This document shows positions 16,346-24,273 of a DNA stretch of 29,569 nucleotides, in pieces. The notes beneath the pieces were generated by a model that saw only the letters and a program-made list of their open reading frames with translations, searched no databases and was not told the origin of the DNA. Within the stretch, counting starts at the first letter, position 1. Each line of letters starts with the position of its first letter. Made by a program: the position numbers and the translations under genes. Origin of the DNA: a virus. The stretch lies in IMG/VR virus record IMGVR_UViG_3300009529_000034, positions 1-29,569 of that record, one strand, 5' to 3'.

Positions 16346-18862
16346 TTAAGTATAGTCTTCCTTAACATCGCTGATTTCGGTATGTAATGAAAGGCAATCA
16401 GGAGTTTCCAAACCGCACTTGAAAGCTCGACCGAGGTGAATCCCTGTGCATCTGTAGGTTTCACCAGAGATGGGTATTGGCTTAGTCCCAATTACATACT
16501 TGTTTTCCCGCTCCTTTAATTGAATTATAACGGCTTTATACTCTATTGGGTCTCTTCCCTGTCTGCCCCGCTCCACCCGCCACCAGCCGTAGGCTGCATA
16601 CATCGGTATCCAAAGGACATTATCGGCAGCGTCATACCTCCAACGGAAACGTTCTAGTCCACTACGTAGGGAAACATAGTTTACCACATCTTCGACGAAA
16701 CTATCCACAGCTATCCTTGTGCCACCTGTTACTGTCTTCAACATAATGTTGTCCAAGGTAGCCATAAAATCAACGCGATCCCAGACTATAGGAGGAGCTT
16801 CGTACCTCTTGGCGAATTCATTGTACAATTTAATTCCGACTACGGAGACGGCGAGATTTCTCCGTAATCTATCAGGTAGAACATCTGAAAATACTGTAAA
16901 CAACTCAGACATCGATTCGTTGAATAAATTAGAAATCTCCTCACAACCATATTCCAAAGTAAATTGGATATATCTACCAGCAAAGAGATTCAGCGGATAT
17001 TCGATTAGGGTCTTCAACGCTTCATAGCGAGAGCTACCTTCTTTGATAGTCTCTGGATGCAAGTTCACGATCAAAGCCCGTTCTTTAATTGCTCCTGTGC
17101 CATCTTCCAAAGCGTCCTCTCCATCGACACACACAGGAGCGATCAATGGATAAGTAACGGTTGTTTGATCTTGCCGCCCGCGCATATCCTCCTGTCGATT
17201 GTATGCGGTACGCATTATGTCGAGGAAATCAGCGTGACGTTGAGAGCGTGCCAAGGCTCGATAATCGCCGAAAGAAATGGGAATCGCATTAGTAGAACCG
17301 AATAAGGATAATAAACTAAATCTAGTGGTATGGTAGGAATAAGCTGTCGGAGGATCGTAACCAAATAAAGGCAAAAAGATACTCTCGACTGTAGTAGTTT
17401 TACCGCTACCCGTGGTTCCAACGATATTAAGATGAGGAAATTGAATTCCCGACTCCCAGAAAACCGTAGCCAAAGGAGTCGCGAAAAACCAACCGATGAT
17501 TGGAGTCATAACATCGGCGTAATTTATCTTTGGTAGATAATTAAAGATATTTTGTACCAGTTTTTCATATTGCACGGGATTGGGAAATTCATATCTCAAC
17601 TTTGGTGGATTACGTCCTGTAGGAATGTAGACATAAGGAGCCTCGTCATCTTCATATAACTTATGAGCATCGAAAGTTATGCCTTGTGTAGTCCAGTAAT
17701 TCTTATGTCTCCCCAAAACTTGAGTTCCATAGGCTGTAGGTGCATCATCCTCTCTAAGACGATCCATAAGAGCTGGAAGAAGACTGCGTACCTCGAAATC
17801 TGTTCCCAGCCATTGCCATGAGGCATTTTTCATTTGTTTCAAGAAGTTCATCGTCGAATTAAATACTGAACGCGGAAAGGCTTGATTGGGCACTTCTTTA
17901 TCCATTGATCGCACCGTTCCAAAGATTATATCCTCGTTATTTTCTACTGACCTCAAGAGTTTCTTAGGGTCTATTACGAACGTACTGACTCTTTTACGTT
18001 TAGTTTCAGTAATGTACCAGTAACAGCTATTCTTATCCTCTTGAAAATTAGTCGATAACGTTCTATTTGCACGATCCTTTGCCCTGGGGAGGTCGTAATT
18101 GTGCAGAAGTCGAAGACCACCATCCTCTTGAATCCGCTCTCCAAACGGTAAGGAGAGACACAGTTGCTCTATCCCAGCATCAGAAACTTTACATTTTACT
18201 AATTCCATAATTACGACTAGATCGCGTTCGCTACGAGAGCGATAATTCCAGAGCTTTTTATTACTAATCGCCCCTGACCACATCATATCCTTGATTTTCT
18301 GTGAAACTTTACAGAATTTTAACAAGTCATTGGGATTGTAAGTAAGATTCTCATAGAACTCCATCACCTTCACTGGCACGGGATGGTCAGGTTCCTTGAA
18401 GTTGGTGCTCCCTGGAATTCTTAGACGCCAGCCAGCGTGATGGGTTGGATCAGACCCTATGGTGTTGCAAAAAGAGCGCATTATTTCTTGCGCCTTCTCA
18501 GGTGTTACTGGACTCTGCAACTTCCAATAGGAATGGTATCCGTGGCCACTGAAGACTAAGCAGGTAGGAGATGCGGGGATGGCTTGGATAGACGCTTTAG
18601 CTTTTTCTGAGGAACCGAAATCTTTAGAATCGATGTCTGCCCAAACACAGGTCACTCTGCTTACTGTTTCTTTGAGGCCCCTGATTCTAGGTGCAACGCC
18701 AAAGAAGCAGTCGTGATCCTTGAACTTATCTCGATAAGCGAGAGCATTCACGACACCATCGACCAACTCACCAGGCAGAAGACCAACCCCTGCATGAGGT
18801 CGATGAGTGACTAAGATTTGTTCACTGGGATTTATGTCGGAGAAGATGTTTTCTAGGAGCAA
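16346..18862 (-). CDS. Primase-polymerase (AEP-like) fused to P-loop helicase
   Basis: An 838-residue replication protein. The N-terminal third resembles archaeo-eukaryotic-type primases: WADID (D76, D78), SGHGYHSYW at 105-113 with the conserved His, and RLRIPGSTN at 146-154 with the nucleotide-binding Arg. A linker of about 250 residues follows, then a P-loop NTPase with Walker A VGTTGSGKTT (about 478-487), FGDYRALARS and APVCVDGEDAL, as in SF3-like or RepA-like phage helicases. It probably primes and unwinds DNA at the fork with the PolA fusion. The start is TTG 18862, since the in-frame upstream codon block holds TAA and no ATG or GTG fits; no clear Shine-Dalgarno is seen. It lies just downstream of the non-coding stretch with the orphan T-arm. 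Confidence 0.85.
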   Translation of the reverse strand: MLLENIFSDINPSEQILVTHRPHAGVGLLPGELVDGVVNALAYRDKFKDHDCFFGVAPRIRGLKETVSRVTCVWADIDSKDFGSSEKAKASIQAIPASPTCLVFSGHGYHSYWKLQSPVTPEKAQEIMRSFCNTIGSDPTHHAGWRLRIPGSTNFKEPDHPVPVKVMEFYENLTYNPNDLLKFCKVSQKIKDMMWSGAISNKKLWNYRSRSERDLVVIMELVKCKVSDAGIEQLCLSLPFGERIQEDGGLRLLHNYDLPRAKDRANRTLSTNFQEDKNSCYWYITETKRKRVSTFVIDPKKLLRSVENNEDIIFGTVRSMDKEVPNQAFPRSVFNSTMNFLKQMKNASWQWLGTDFEVRSLLPALMDRLREDDAPTAYGTQVLGRHKNYWTTQGITFDAHKLYEDDEAPYVYIPTGRNPPKLRYEFPNPVQYEKLVQNIFNYLPKINYADVMTPIIGWFFATPLATVFWESGIQFPHLNIVGTTGSGKTTTVESIFLPLFGYDPPTAYSYHTTRFSLLSLFGSTNAIPISFGDYRALARSQRHADFLDIMRTAYNRQEDMRGRQDQTTVTYPLIAPVCVDGEDALEDGTGAIKERALIVNLHPETIKEGSSRYEALKTLIEYPLNLFAGRYIQFTLEYGCEEISNLFNESMSELFTVFSDVLPDRLRRNLAVSVVGIKLYNEFAKRYEAPPIVWDRVDFMATLDNIMLKTVTGGTRIAVDSFVEDVVNYVSLRSGLERFRWRYDAADNVLWIPMYAAYGWWRVERGRQGRDPIEYKAVIIQLKERENKYVIGTKPIPISGETYRCTGIHLGRAFKCGLETPDCLSLHTEISDVKEDYT

Positions 18863-19209
18863 GTTTTATCTCATTAGAAGAAATGATTTTATTTTCTCTC
18901 AAGGCAGCGGTGCAGGATTCGAACCTGCTATGTGTATGCTTGACCCGTACACTGTGGGTATGTAGGCCGCTCGTCACGCGGTCATCATTATACTCGGCTA
19001 TGCTAGAGCTTTTTACGACTTTGCTGACCCACAGGCGTACACTTGAGGTTTTTGTTCAGCGTTTTCGCCAGAACGCCACCCGCGCCCTCTAGCGTGATTC
19101 CACCTGGTACGGTTTTACAAGCGGTATCCAGCTACGCTTTGACCCTGCACGACATACTAGAATTGTCGATTAGGCTACTGGAAATCACACGCCGCCCGCA
19201 CCATATTCA
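18863..19209 (-). other. Non-coding stretch with an orphan tRNA T-arm
   Basis: This 347-nt stretch has no credible ORF on the minus strand. At 18928-18912 the minus strand reads as a perfect tRNA T-arm: GCAGG stem, TTCGAAT loop (consensus TTCRANY), CCTGC stem. ACCGCTG then C follows, as in an acceptor 3' strand, with no encoded CCA. I find no matching 5' acceptor (CAGCGGT) and no D-arm, and the putative anticodon arm has an 11-nt loop or a mismatch, so this is not a normal tRNA. A weak alternative is a long RNA: GGCGGCG at 19196-19190 can pair with CGCTGCC at 18909-18903 with one G-U, enclosing about 294 nt. CTGTGGGT and ACCCACAG further inside also pair. It could be a tRNA-like RNA, a tRNA remnant, or an attP core. 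Confidence 0.4.
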
Positions 19210-19365
19210 TTACCATAGAAACTGACTAAGCCTGTCCCAGAATGGCTTTCTGCCGAATAGCCAAAAAGTCACGTTGTAAAGCCACCATCGAAATCGGTGG
19301 TCTTCAGGTGAACCAGATTCTACATGGAGGAATCCATCCGCATCCAAATCCAAATTATATCCCAT
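19210..19365 (-). CDS. Small hypothetical protein
   Basis: A 51-residue protein starting at ATG 19365, chosen because AGAAGGATTGTG precedes it; a TTG reading from 19446 adds a basic, ill-supported N-terminus. The sequence is aromatic and partly hydrophobic (RWWLYNVTFWLFGRKPFW), which might anchor it at a membrane or in a complex. It is the first ORF after the structured leader and promoter at 19443-19586, and is followed by the non-coding stretch. I do not recognise a family. Confidence 0.5.
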   Translation of the reverse strand: MGYNLDLDADGFLHVESGSPEDHRFRWWLYNVTFWLFGRKPFWDRLSQFLW

Positions 19366-19442
19366 CACAATCCTTCTTTTGAGTTTGTTTGATTGTCGCC
19401 TGTGCCATACTTTACCTTTTATATTTCTATCCCATAGAGAAG

Positions 19443-19550
19443 GCAAACCCCTCGTTGCTTAGTGTATAATTTCGGCGAACCTCAACGTGGTGGTTACGCC
19501 GCATTCACCACGAGGGGCGGAGGCCAACCCACCTCGTCAACGAGGGTTGC
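19443..19550 (-). promoter_or_regulatory. Structured leader with two alternative pairings
   Basis: Predicted transcription from the promoter at 19558-19586 starts near 19551. The RNA would begin with GCAACCCTCGTTG (19550-19538). That segment can pair locally in CAACCC-N13-GGGTTG (with inner CCTCG/CGAGG), or distally with CAACGAGGGGTTTGC at 19457-19443. Between them lies a second strong hairpin, GTGGTG/CCACCAC with a 12-nt loop. Such mutually exclusive pairings are the hallmark of attenuators and other cis-regulatory leaders. There is no clear U-run, so control of translation or RNA stability is as likely as termination. The leader is about 185 nt up to ATG 19365. Confidence 0.45.
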
Positions 19551-19557
19551 ACAAACT

Positions 19558-19586
19558 AGGATAGCACAAGAGGTTCTTTCTGTCAA
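19558..19586 (-). promoter_or_regulatory. Sigma70-type promoter, TTGACA-N17-TATCCT
   Basis: On the minus strand a perfect -35 TTGACA (19586-19581) and a -10 TATCCT (19563-19558) are 17 bp apart, with TTGTGC just before the -10 (extended -10 TGC). The promoter overlaps the last codons of the upstream gene. It shares TGTGCTAT with two other promoters in this window. It would drive the structured leader, the 51-residue ORF and probably the primase. Confidence 0.7.
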
Positions 19587-20338
19587 ACGGGAATATCCCC
19601 ACCCTCCTCTTCTTCGACCGCGCCAGTTTCTTCTTCAGTCTCTACGGTTGTCTCTACCTCAGTGGTGACTTGGAACTCGCGGAGTTCGAGGAACTTGTCG
19701 CGGAAGGGACGCCAATCGTAGGTTTTCGACGCCTCTTCGTCAACGTTTATCACCGTTTCATACCAAGTCCCGATGTCTCCAGTGATTGGGCCGATGGAAG
19801 AGATGACCACAGGTCTTGAAAAGAGAACCGACTTAAAACGAATCTTGAACTCACTCAGGATTCTCTTTGCGTGTCTGACGCTCATGCCACGCATCGACAG
19901 CATGAAGGGGCTGTTCTCTTCCAAGTCCCAACAAAGAAAGTTGTACATAATGGGACACTGAGGTCTGGTGCGATCCTTCCCCCAATTGGCATTTACACAG
20001 TCGGAGCATACCTTGGCGTATTCACCAGCAAATCGCACCATAGGAGTATGTGCATCATTGCTGGAGCACAACAGGTTTGCCTTTTGATCGAACATCGCCC
20101 TGCCGTGGGTGAACCGCAAGAGAACCGCCTTAATTAGTGGTTTCGCGTTTCTAGTTACGTTGTTAATGTACCAACCCAACTCACCCTCGGTGATCTTCGA
20201 GAGAGCTTCCCTCTTGATATAACGAGGGATTATCAAATCTGCTCGCCCAAAGTCTTCCATACCTTCCCCTACTAGGTCGTCAGGGATTTCTGGGACTACC
20301 GTCGGCAAAAACTCTTCCTTCTTGATCAAGTCAGTCAT
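19583..20338 (-). CDS. Probable ssDNA-binding protein
   Basis: A 251-residue protein. TAGGAGGAAGAG precedes ATG 20338, which overlaps the upstream stop by 8 nt. After an acidic N-terminus comes RADLIIPRY, then CSSNDAHTPM and CSDCVNANWG with a later Cys, probably one zinc site, and a beta-rich region. The last 45 residues are very acidic (EVETTVETEEETGAVEEEEG), the kind of tail by which single-stranded-DNA-binding proteins contact partners. Position between primase and coiled-coil genes fits a replication accessory. I recall phage proteins with this RADLIIPR...C...C..C layout annotated as hypothetical or SSB-like. DNA binding is inferred, not shown. Confidence 0.55.
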   Translation of the reverse strand: MTDLIKKEEFLPTVVPEIPDDLVGEGMEDFGRADLIIPRYIKREALSKITEGELGWYINNVTRNAKPLIKAVLLRFTHGRAMFDQKANLLCSSNDAHTPMVRFAGEYAKVCSDCVNANWGKDRTRPQCPIMYNFLCWDLEENSPFMLSMRGMSVRHAKRILSEFKIRFKSVLFSRPVVISSIGPITGDIGTWYETVINVDEEASKTYDWRPFRDKFLELREFQVTTEVETTVETEEETGAVEEEEGGDIPV

Positions 20339-20798
20339 CTCTTCCTCCTAAGAGTTGTGCGAGGGCTATGTTAGCCCTCAATGCGTTCTGCCTTCCATGC
20401 AATGCCGCTTCTAACTTCGCCAGATACGCTTCTACATTCGCCATCCTTTTCGCTATTTCATTTACCTTCTCCTGTGCATCCATCAATCCTTTCTCCCGCG
20501 ATAGAAACCTCCCTAACTCGATCTTGCGAATCTCCGCGTTCCGCCCCTTCACCACCGACGTTTTTGGATCATCCAAACCAAAAGCTAGAGCACTGGCATC
20601 AAACTCAGCTTGTTGAAGAATCAATCGTGCTGACTCCAAGTTCTCACGCTTCATACTGTCTAAACGCACCTGCTCATCGATACAACGTCTTTCAGCCTCC
20701 TCGATTTCTTGCGGAACTTTTAGCAATTGCTCGATAATGCCCTCCCGAATACCTATTTTATTCAGGATGGACTCTATTGCAGTTTTCCTTTCCTCCAC
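20331..20798 (-). CDS. Coiled-coil protein of unknown function
   Basis: A 155-residue, mostly helical, charged protein. GTG 20798 is chosen: GGAGG lies five bases upstream within the end of the previous gene, whose TAA is one base away. Heptad-like patterns run through about residues 20-75 (LLKVPQEIEEAERRCIDEQ) and 100-150 (LMDAQEKVNEIAKRMANVEA). This could be a recombination or replication partner of the downstream SSB-like protein, since the two overlap by 8 nt and are co-translated. No catalytic motif or cysteine cluster is visible. Confidence 0.65.
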   Translation of the reverse strand: MEERKTAIESILNKIGIREGIIEQLLKVPQEIEEAERRCIDEQVRLDSMKRENLESARLILQQAEFDASALAFGLDDPKTSVVKGRNAEIRKIELGRFLSREKGLMDAQEKVNEIAKRMANVEAYLAKLEAALHGRQNALRANIALAQLLGGRDD

Positions 20799-20799
20799 C

Positions 20800-21045
20800 T
20801 TACCTCCTCCCACCTAGTTTCCCATAGATTGTGGTGTAAGTATCTGATCCTTTTTCTGCCCTTCGCACTTGACCATCCTCTTCGTATTCATAGAAATCAG
20901 GGCCGTCGTCTGGCAAGAGTAACTCTGGTTCCCAAACTATTTGATCGTGGATTACTGGTTCGCTTTTCAGCTTCGACGAAACATAGGAGATCAAAAACAC
21001 TCCCCATAAGGCACAGGCGAAAATAATTATGACGATGAATCCCAC
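20800..21045 (-). CDS. Small single-span membrane protein
   Basis: An 81-residue protein with an N-terminal hydrophobic helix (residues 2-22, GFIVIIIFACALWGVFLISY) followed by a basic residue and a polar, acidic domain (ELLLPDDGPDFYEYEEDG). The topology suggests an N-in anchor with the rest depending on charge; a cleavable signal is less likely, as no Ala-x-Ala site follows. The start GTG 21045 overlaps the upstream gene by 19 nt. Function is unknown. Confidence 0.6.
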   Translation of the reverse strand: MGFIVIIIFACALWGVFLISYVSSKLKSEPVIHDQIVWEPELLLPDDGPDFYEYEEDGQVRRAEKGSDTYTTIYGKLGGRR

Positions 21046-21713
21046 AAAAAATCACGCCACTCCGATTTCAAATCAATCGACGCTATACTTTCAAACTCTT
21101 GAAGAAGGATGAATGAGGCCAAAGTGACCATATTCGCTTTGTAACGATCCTTGGCCTCCCTCAATGAAAGATAGAAAGACTCTGGAAGATTCATAACTGT
21201 GGCGTTGTCGTGTACTTGCTTGGAATAAGATTGGAACTTTTCAGATCGGGCAACCGCTAAAACTGTATCCCTATCAAGCGAGACAAAAATGTCTTTGGCT
21301 AATTTGGTGCGACTTACTCCCTCTCGTTTTGCCAGATTTGAAAGAGTCTCATAGATGTCGATGTAGATACCTACACAGGGCCTGAACTTTTTATCTGCTA
21401 ATTTCTCTAACACTGGGTAGACCACTAACGAAAACTGTAAAACTGGTAAGTGTTGTTGGATTAGTGCAGTCAAGATTGCTTGTTTGGAACAGTCATATAG
21501 AACTGACAAATCCCTTATAGTCTCAGCCGCGTTCCTAGAGATTCTCAAGTCTCGACAATTCGACGAATACAGTCTCTTCCAAGGCTTGACCAGTTCTACA
21601 TCTAAAACAAATGAGTGCTCCGTCACCAGATGAGAAGCGACGAAATTCGGATTGAGACCATGCGCTTCACAGGTGGCAAAGAAGGGATCTGCAATCTTGG
21701 TGGCTATGAACAA
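21027..21713 (-). CDS. Hypothetical protein
   Basis: A 228-residue, mainly alpha-helical protein of unrecognised family. The central and C-terminal parts contain helix-turn-helix-like stretches (LAKREGVSRTKLAKDIFVSL), suggesting nucleic-acid binding. It follows a ribbon-helix-helix gene and overlaps it by 10 nt, starting at TTG 21713 with only a weak upstream GGGAAAG. The start could be further in. A DNA-binding partner of the small regulator is a guess from context. Confidence 0.6.
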   Translation of the reverse strand: MFIATKIADPFFATCEAHGLNPNFVASHLVTEHSFVLDVELVKPWKRLYSSNCRDLRISRNAAETIRDLSVLYDCSKQAILTALIQQHLPVLQFSLVVYPVLEKLADKKFRPCVGIYIDIYETLSNLAKREGVSRTKLAKDIFVSLDRDTVLAVARSEKFQSYSKQVHDNATVMNLPESFYLSLREAKDRYKANMVTLASFILLQEFESIASIDLKSEWRDFLWDSSS

Positions 21714-21940
21714 TTTAACTTTCCCAAACGCTCTAACAATTCTTGTAGATTCTTCACAAGCATAGCGACCTTATCCTCAAGGGACAACGATTCGTAGATA
21801 AAGTATTCCTCCAAATGCCTCGTGTGCGCTTCTCTAACGAAGGCTGCCCGCGAAGCAATCTTTCCTTGATCTACTAACTCGCCAGTCTTACGCCAACTTT
21901 CAATATCGACTCCAATCATTCGCTGCATAATCTTTTTCAT
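21704..21940 (-). CDS. Ribbon-helix-helix (CopG-like) regulator
   Basis: A 78-residue protein. The N-terminal 45 residues have the CopG/Arc pattern: a short strand (RMIGVDIESW), helix A (KTGELVDQGKIA), then SRAAFVREAHTRHLEEYF, like the S-[RE]-[AS]-x-F-[VI]-R-E-A helix-turn of RHH proteins. The C-terminal helix (LEDKVAMLVKNLQELLERLG) probably dimerises. It is likely a DNA-binding repressor or antitoxin-like factor; no toxin is obvious next to it. GAGGAGAAATT precedes ATG 21940. Confidence 0.7.
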   Translation of the reverse strand: MKKIMQRMIGVDIESWRKTGELVDQGKIASRAAFVREAHTRHLEEYFIYESLSLEDKVAMLVKNLQELLERLGKLNCS

Positions 21941-21949
21941 AATTTCTCC

Positions 21950-22873
21950 TCAATCGTCTCCAAAAAGAAGTGTTCGTGTCAATAATTGCTCTTTATACCA
22001 TTCGGCCAAGCCACGGGTGGATATGCGAACGATGTCTCCTACGTAGAGTTTATAGAGTTCCTCCTTGATATTTTCTGTTTCTTCCTCTCGTATATCCTCC
22101 TGTACCAACCTTACAAGTGTTCCAATGTCTCTTGGTTGATACTCTAAAGAACCATCTTCCCGCATCCGCTGAACAGCCTTCTGCCAACGCGCCTCTGAAT
22201 GGAAGGATTCCAGATAGGTTTCTAGTTTCCCCTTGGTACTTCGATCTTTCCAATCTACGGAGTGACGTTCCTTGAACGCCTCGTTGACCAGTTTACAAAA
22301 GACGGGATATATACGTCCACCGATGGCAATCAATTCATTGTAATTCTTTATTACCAAACCCTCTACGGTCTGGCCTCCAAGGAAACTTGGTGTCGCCAAT
22401 AGTTCCTTGAGTTCTTCAGCAGTAATTAGCCCACAGTGTAGTTCTGGAACGATGTCAATATCCAGTCGAGTTGCTAATTCTTTTAGCATTGCAGGTGCTG
22501 CCCAAACCTCCAGAATATTCGCATCAAAAAGAATCAAGTGATTTTTAGGCATTCGCTCGTATGCCAAAGTATTCTGTTTAGGCTTCTGTAAATATTCGCA
22601 ATAAAACCAACACTCCCCAAACTGATCAGCCATATCATGCAATTGGACTATGCTTTGCTGAACGTGATCTACTGCGGGAGCAAACATTCCTCTGGAGCCG
22701 TCCAAGAGAATCTGCTGATGATGACTACGGCATCCTATATTGCCATCAACATCCACGCCAAACGAAAATTGGGAGCCGTCCACCTTTTCTTGGACGATTA
22801 CTGGCCCAACCAGAGCGTGTTCAGTACCCCGTGCTCCTAAAGTCAATACTTTCGTATATCCTGGAACTTCCAT
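21950..22873 (-). CDS. RNA ligase (Rnl2-like nucleotidyltransferase)
   Basis: A 307-residue covalent nucleotidyltransferase. Motif I is QEKVDGSQFSFG, with adenylated Lys30 of K-x-D-G; a motif III-like FDANILEVW lies near 116-124; motif IV is VEGLVIKN (170-177) and motif V CKLVNEAFKE (193-202). This is the ATP-dependent RNA ligase family of phages. The usual role is resealing host or phage RNA, for example tRNA cut by host anticodon nucleases. No polynucleotide kinase/phosphatase partner is visible in the window. ATG 22873 is chosen for the GGAG nine bases upstream; TTG 22888 would add five residues. Confidence 0.85.
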   Translation of the reverse strand: MEVPGYTKVLTLGARGTEHALVGPVIVQEKVDGSQFSFGVDVDGNIGCRSHHQQILLDGSRGMFAPAVDHVQQSIVQLHDMADQFGECWFYCEYLQKPKQNTLAYERMPKNHLILFDANILEVWAAPAMLKELATRLDIDIVPELHCGLITAEELKELLATPSFLGGQTVEGLVIKNYNELIAIGGRIYPVFCKLVNEAFKERHSVDWKDRSTKGKLETYLESFHSEARWQKAVQRMREDGSLEYQPRDIGTLVRLVQEDIREEETENIKEELYKLYVGDIVRISTRGLAEWYKEQLLTRTLLFGDD

Positions 22874-22895
22874 ATTCACTTTCTCCAATGTGAAT

Positions 22896-23468
22896 TCATT
22901 GACACAACCTATCAGCCCAATCCTTGTGCCCTTTCAACCGCAAATAAGCACCGCAAACAGCACCACCGAAACTCTCCTCATCGAATTGTCGCAGGAACGG
23001 ATAGACGGAAGAAGAGCACAACCATTTCAAACTATACGCATTCCAAGTCAAACTGAAATCGAGGGACTTTCCACTACTACAATCGATTTCATTCATCTCC
23101 TTGAGAAGGTCGGGCCAGCGTTTGGTTTCCCACGGTGGTAAGTGTCCACGAACATCGCAAGTACAAGTGCCTTCTGAATTCCTCAACTCCCAGAGCAGGG
23201 GCCGAAAAGGGTAGTTTTCTGGAAGACGCCTCCAGCCTTTACATAATGACATAGCCTCGTCATAGTCCTGTGGCTCATAGACAACTTCGGCACAGGGTTG
23301 TGGCTCACCGATTTCTCCTCTCAGAATAGACTTGGCAATCCGTGCCAATTCTTCGCGTAAACAACAATTCTCCTCCTGCCCACGCTCAACAAGTTGAGCT
23401 AACTCTTTGAGCCAATCCGCCCAAATCGTATCACTATAAGGTACTCGCTCACTAAGTTTTATTGTCAC
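22896..23468 (-). CDS. Hypothetical protein, Cys- and Trp-rich
   Basis: A 190-residue protein starting at GTG 23468 behind GAGGAGGAAAA. The N-terminus is a helix with a heptad-like KELAQLVERGQEEN segment. The rest holds scattered Cys (CCLREE, CTCDVRG, DCSSG, WLCSSS) and many Trp. The cysteines are not in a standard CxxC pair, apart from CTC. I do not recognise a family. It sits directly upstream of the RNA ligase gene with a 22-nt gap. Confidence 0.6.
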   Translation of the reverse strand: MTIKLSERVPYSDTIWADWLKELAQLVERGQEENCCLREELARIAKSILRGEIGEPQPCAEVVYEPQDYDEAMSLCKGWRRLPENYPFRPLLWELRNSEGTCTCDVRGHLPPWETKRWPDLLKEMNEIDCSSGKSLDFSLTWNAYSLKWLCSSSVYPFLRQFDEESFGGAVCGAYLRLKGHKDWADRLCQ

Positions 23469-23477
23469 TTTTCCTCC

Positions 23478-23648
23478 TCAGAACACCTCAATCGCTACTG
23501 GTGGCAGCAAGGCTACTTCACCACATTGTGGGCAACGAACCTCCGCCCAATCATTCGATGTGATACCTAAAAGTATCCACCAGCAAAACTTGCATCGACG
23601 GCAGGAAAATCTTACCGATGGATGGGGTAAGGAAAACGGGCACGTCAT
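23478..23648 (-). CDS. Small zinc-ribbon protein
   Basis: A 56-residue protein with CRRCKFC and, about 20 residues later, CPQCGE, the two knuckles of a zinc ribbon. The ATG at 23648 is preceded by TGGAGCG. A TTG at 23687, overlapping the previous stop as TTGA, would give 69 residues and cannot be excluded. It follows another zinc-ribbon gene with a different sequence. Such proteins often bind nucleic acid or RNA polymerase; no specific role is visible here. Confidence 0.6.
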   Translation of the reverse strand: MTCPFSLPHPSVRFSCRRCKFCWWILLGITSNDWAEVRCPQCGEVALLPPVAIEVF

Positions 23649-23683
23649 CGCTCCAGGCCAAGTTTGAATCCCATAGGCGATTA

Positions 23684-23890
23684 TCAAGAATACTTCCTAC
23701 AAAGTTCAGCTATCTCGCCTGCGTTGGAAGCGTCCTCGTAGCTAATTCCAGTAAGTTCCATAAGGTCTACGACGAAGCCACATTTGGGACACTTCCAAGT
23801 CACAAAATCACACGTCGGAGCAAAGTATACGTCGTCATCCTCGAAGCCACACTCAGGACAAATTACTGTTATGATATATCGTGTTCCCAT
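23684..23890 (-). CDS. Small zinc-ribbon protein
   Basis: A 68-residue protein: MGTRYIITVICPECGFEDDD, a spacer with an extra Cys (PTCDFVTW), then KCPKCGFVVD and an acidic helix. The two CPxCG knuckles form a classical zinc ribbon. ATG 23890 is preferred to 23932, because the longer reading overlaps the upstream gene's coding end and AGAGATAAA lies before 23890. It is the middle of three short genes after the promoter at 24274-24302. Confidence 0.65.
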   Translation of the reverse strand: MGTRYIITVICPECGFEDDDVYFAPTCDFVTWKCPKCGFVVDLMELTGISYEDASNAGEIAELCRKYS

Positions 23891-23898
23891 TTTATCTC

Positions 23899-24255
23899 TT
23901 ATCTCCACATTTGATGCTTTTCTGCTATCCATTCTAGTCCATCATACTCTTCAACTACCCAGTCCACGCCGTTGGGAATCTCTATGATCTTCAACTCAGC
24001 ACAATCCCCACTGGCATCTGCGTGCAGTTCCTTGATGACCTGTATTAGCAGTGAATCATTTCGAGCAATATCATAGCAAAAGGTTCCCTCAGAACCCTCA
24101 TAAAAAGGTTTACATATTCCGCTTCCATCGCTCCAAGGTTCATCCCAATCTGCTTCCTCTAAGGCATCTTTCTGACCTAGTTCCCGCAGACGCAGAAAGC
24201 CTTTTCTCGAAACACTAAAGCCTCCATAACAACGATTGATTACGATTTCTTGCAT
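23899..24255 (-). CDS. Conserved phage hypothetical protein (VINxCYGGFxxS type)
   Basis: A 118-residue protein starting at ATG 24255, behind TGGAGGTACTCG. The N-terminus reads EIVINRCYGGFSVS, and the C-terminus has KIIEIPNGVDWVVEEYDGLE then WIAEKH. I recall many phage and environmental proteins with the same ends (VINxCYGGFxLS ... VEIPDGVxWxIExYDGxEWVAExHRxW), so it is a conserved family of unknown function. The promoter at 24274-24302 lies directly upstream, so it heads a transcript. Confidence 0.75.
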   Translation of the reverse strand: MQEIVINRCYGGFSVSRKGFLRLRELGQKDALEEADWDEPWSDGSGICKPFYEGSEGTFCYDIARNDSLLIQVIKELHADASGDCAELKIIEIPNGVDWVVEEYDGLEWIAEKHQMWR

Positions 24256-24273
24256 CGAGTACCTCCAGACCAT

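Noticed and set aside
18903-18972. Canonical tRNA, including a TGA-decoding tRNA with anticodon TCA
   Set aside because: A 7-nt loop GGTCAAG could present TCA, but U33 is missing, the stem has a mismatch, there is no D-arm and the acceptor ends do not pair properly. Not enough to call a tRNA or link it to the in-frame TGA codons.
18903-19196. tmRNA
   Set aside because: Size and T-arm fit loosely, but no Ala-to-LAA tag, no UUCGAC D-loop at the right distance and no convincing 5' partner were found.
19462-19668. Plus-strand promoter and ORF around TATAAT at 19465
   Set aside because: There is no -35 match, and the ORF lies antisense over the structured leader and the SSB-like gene without a ribosome site.
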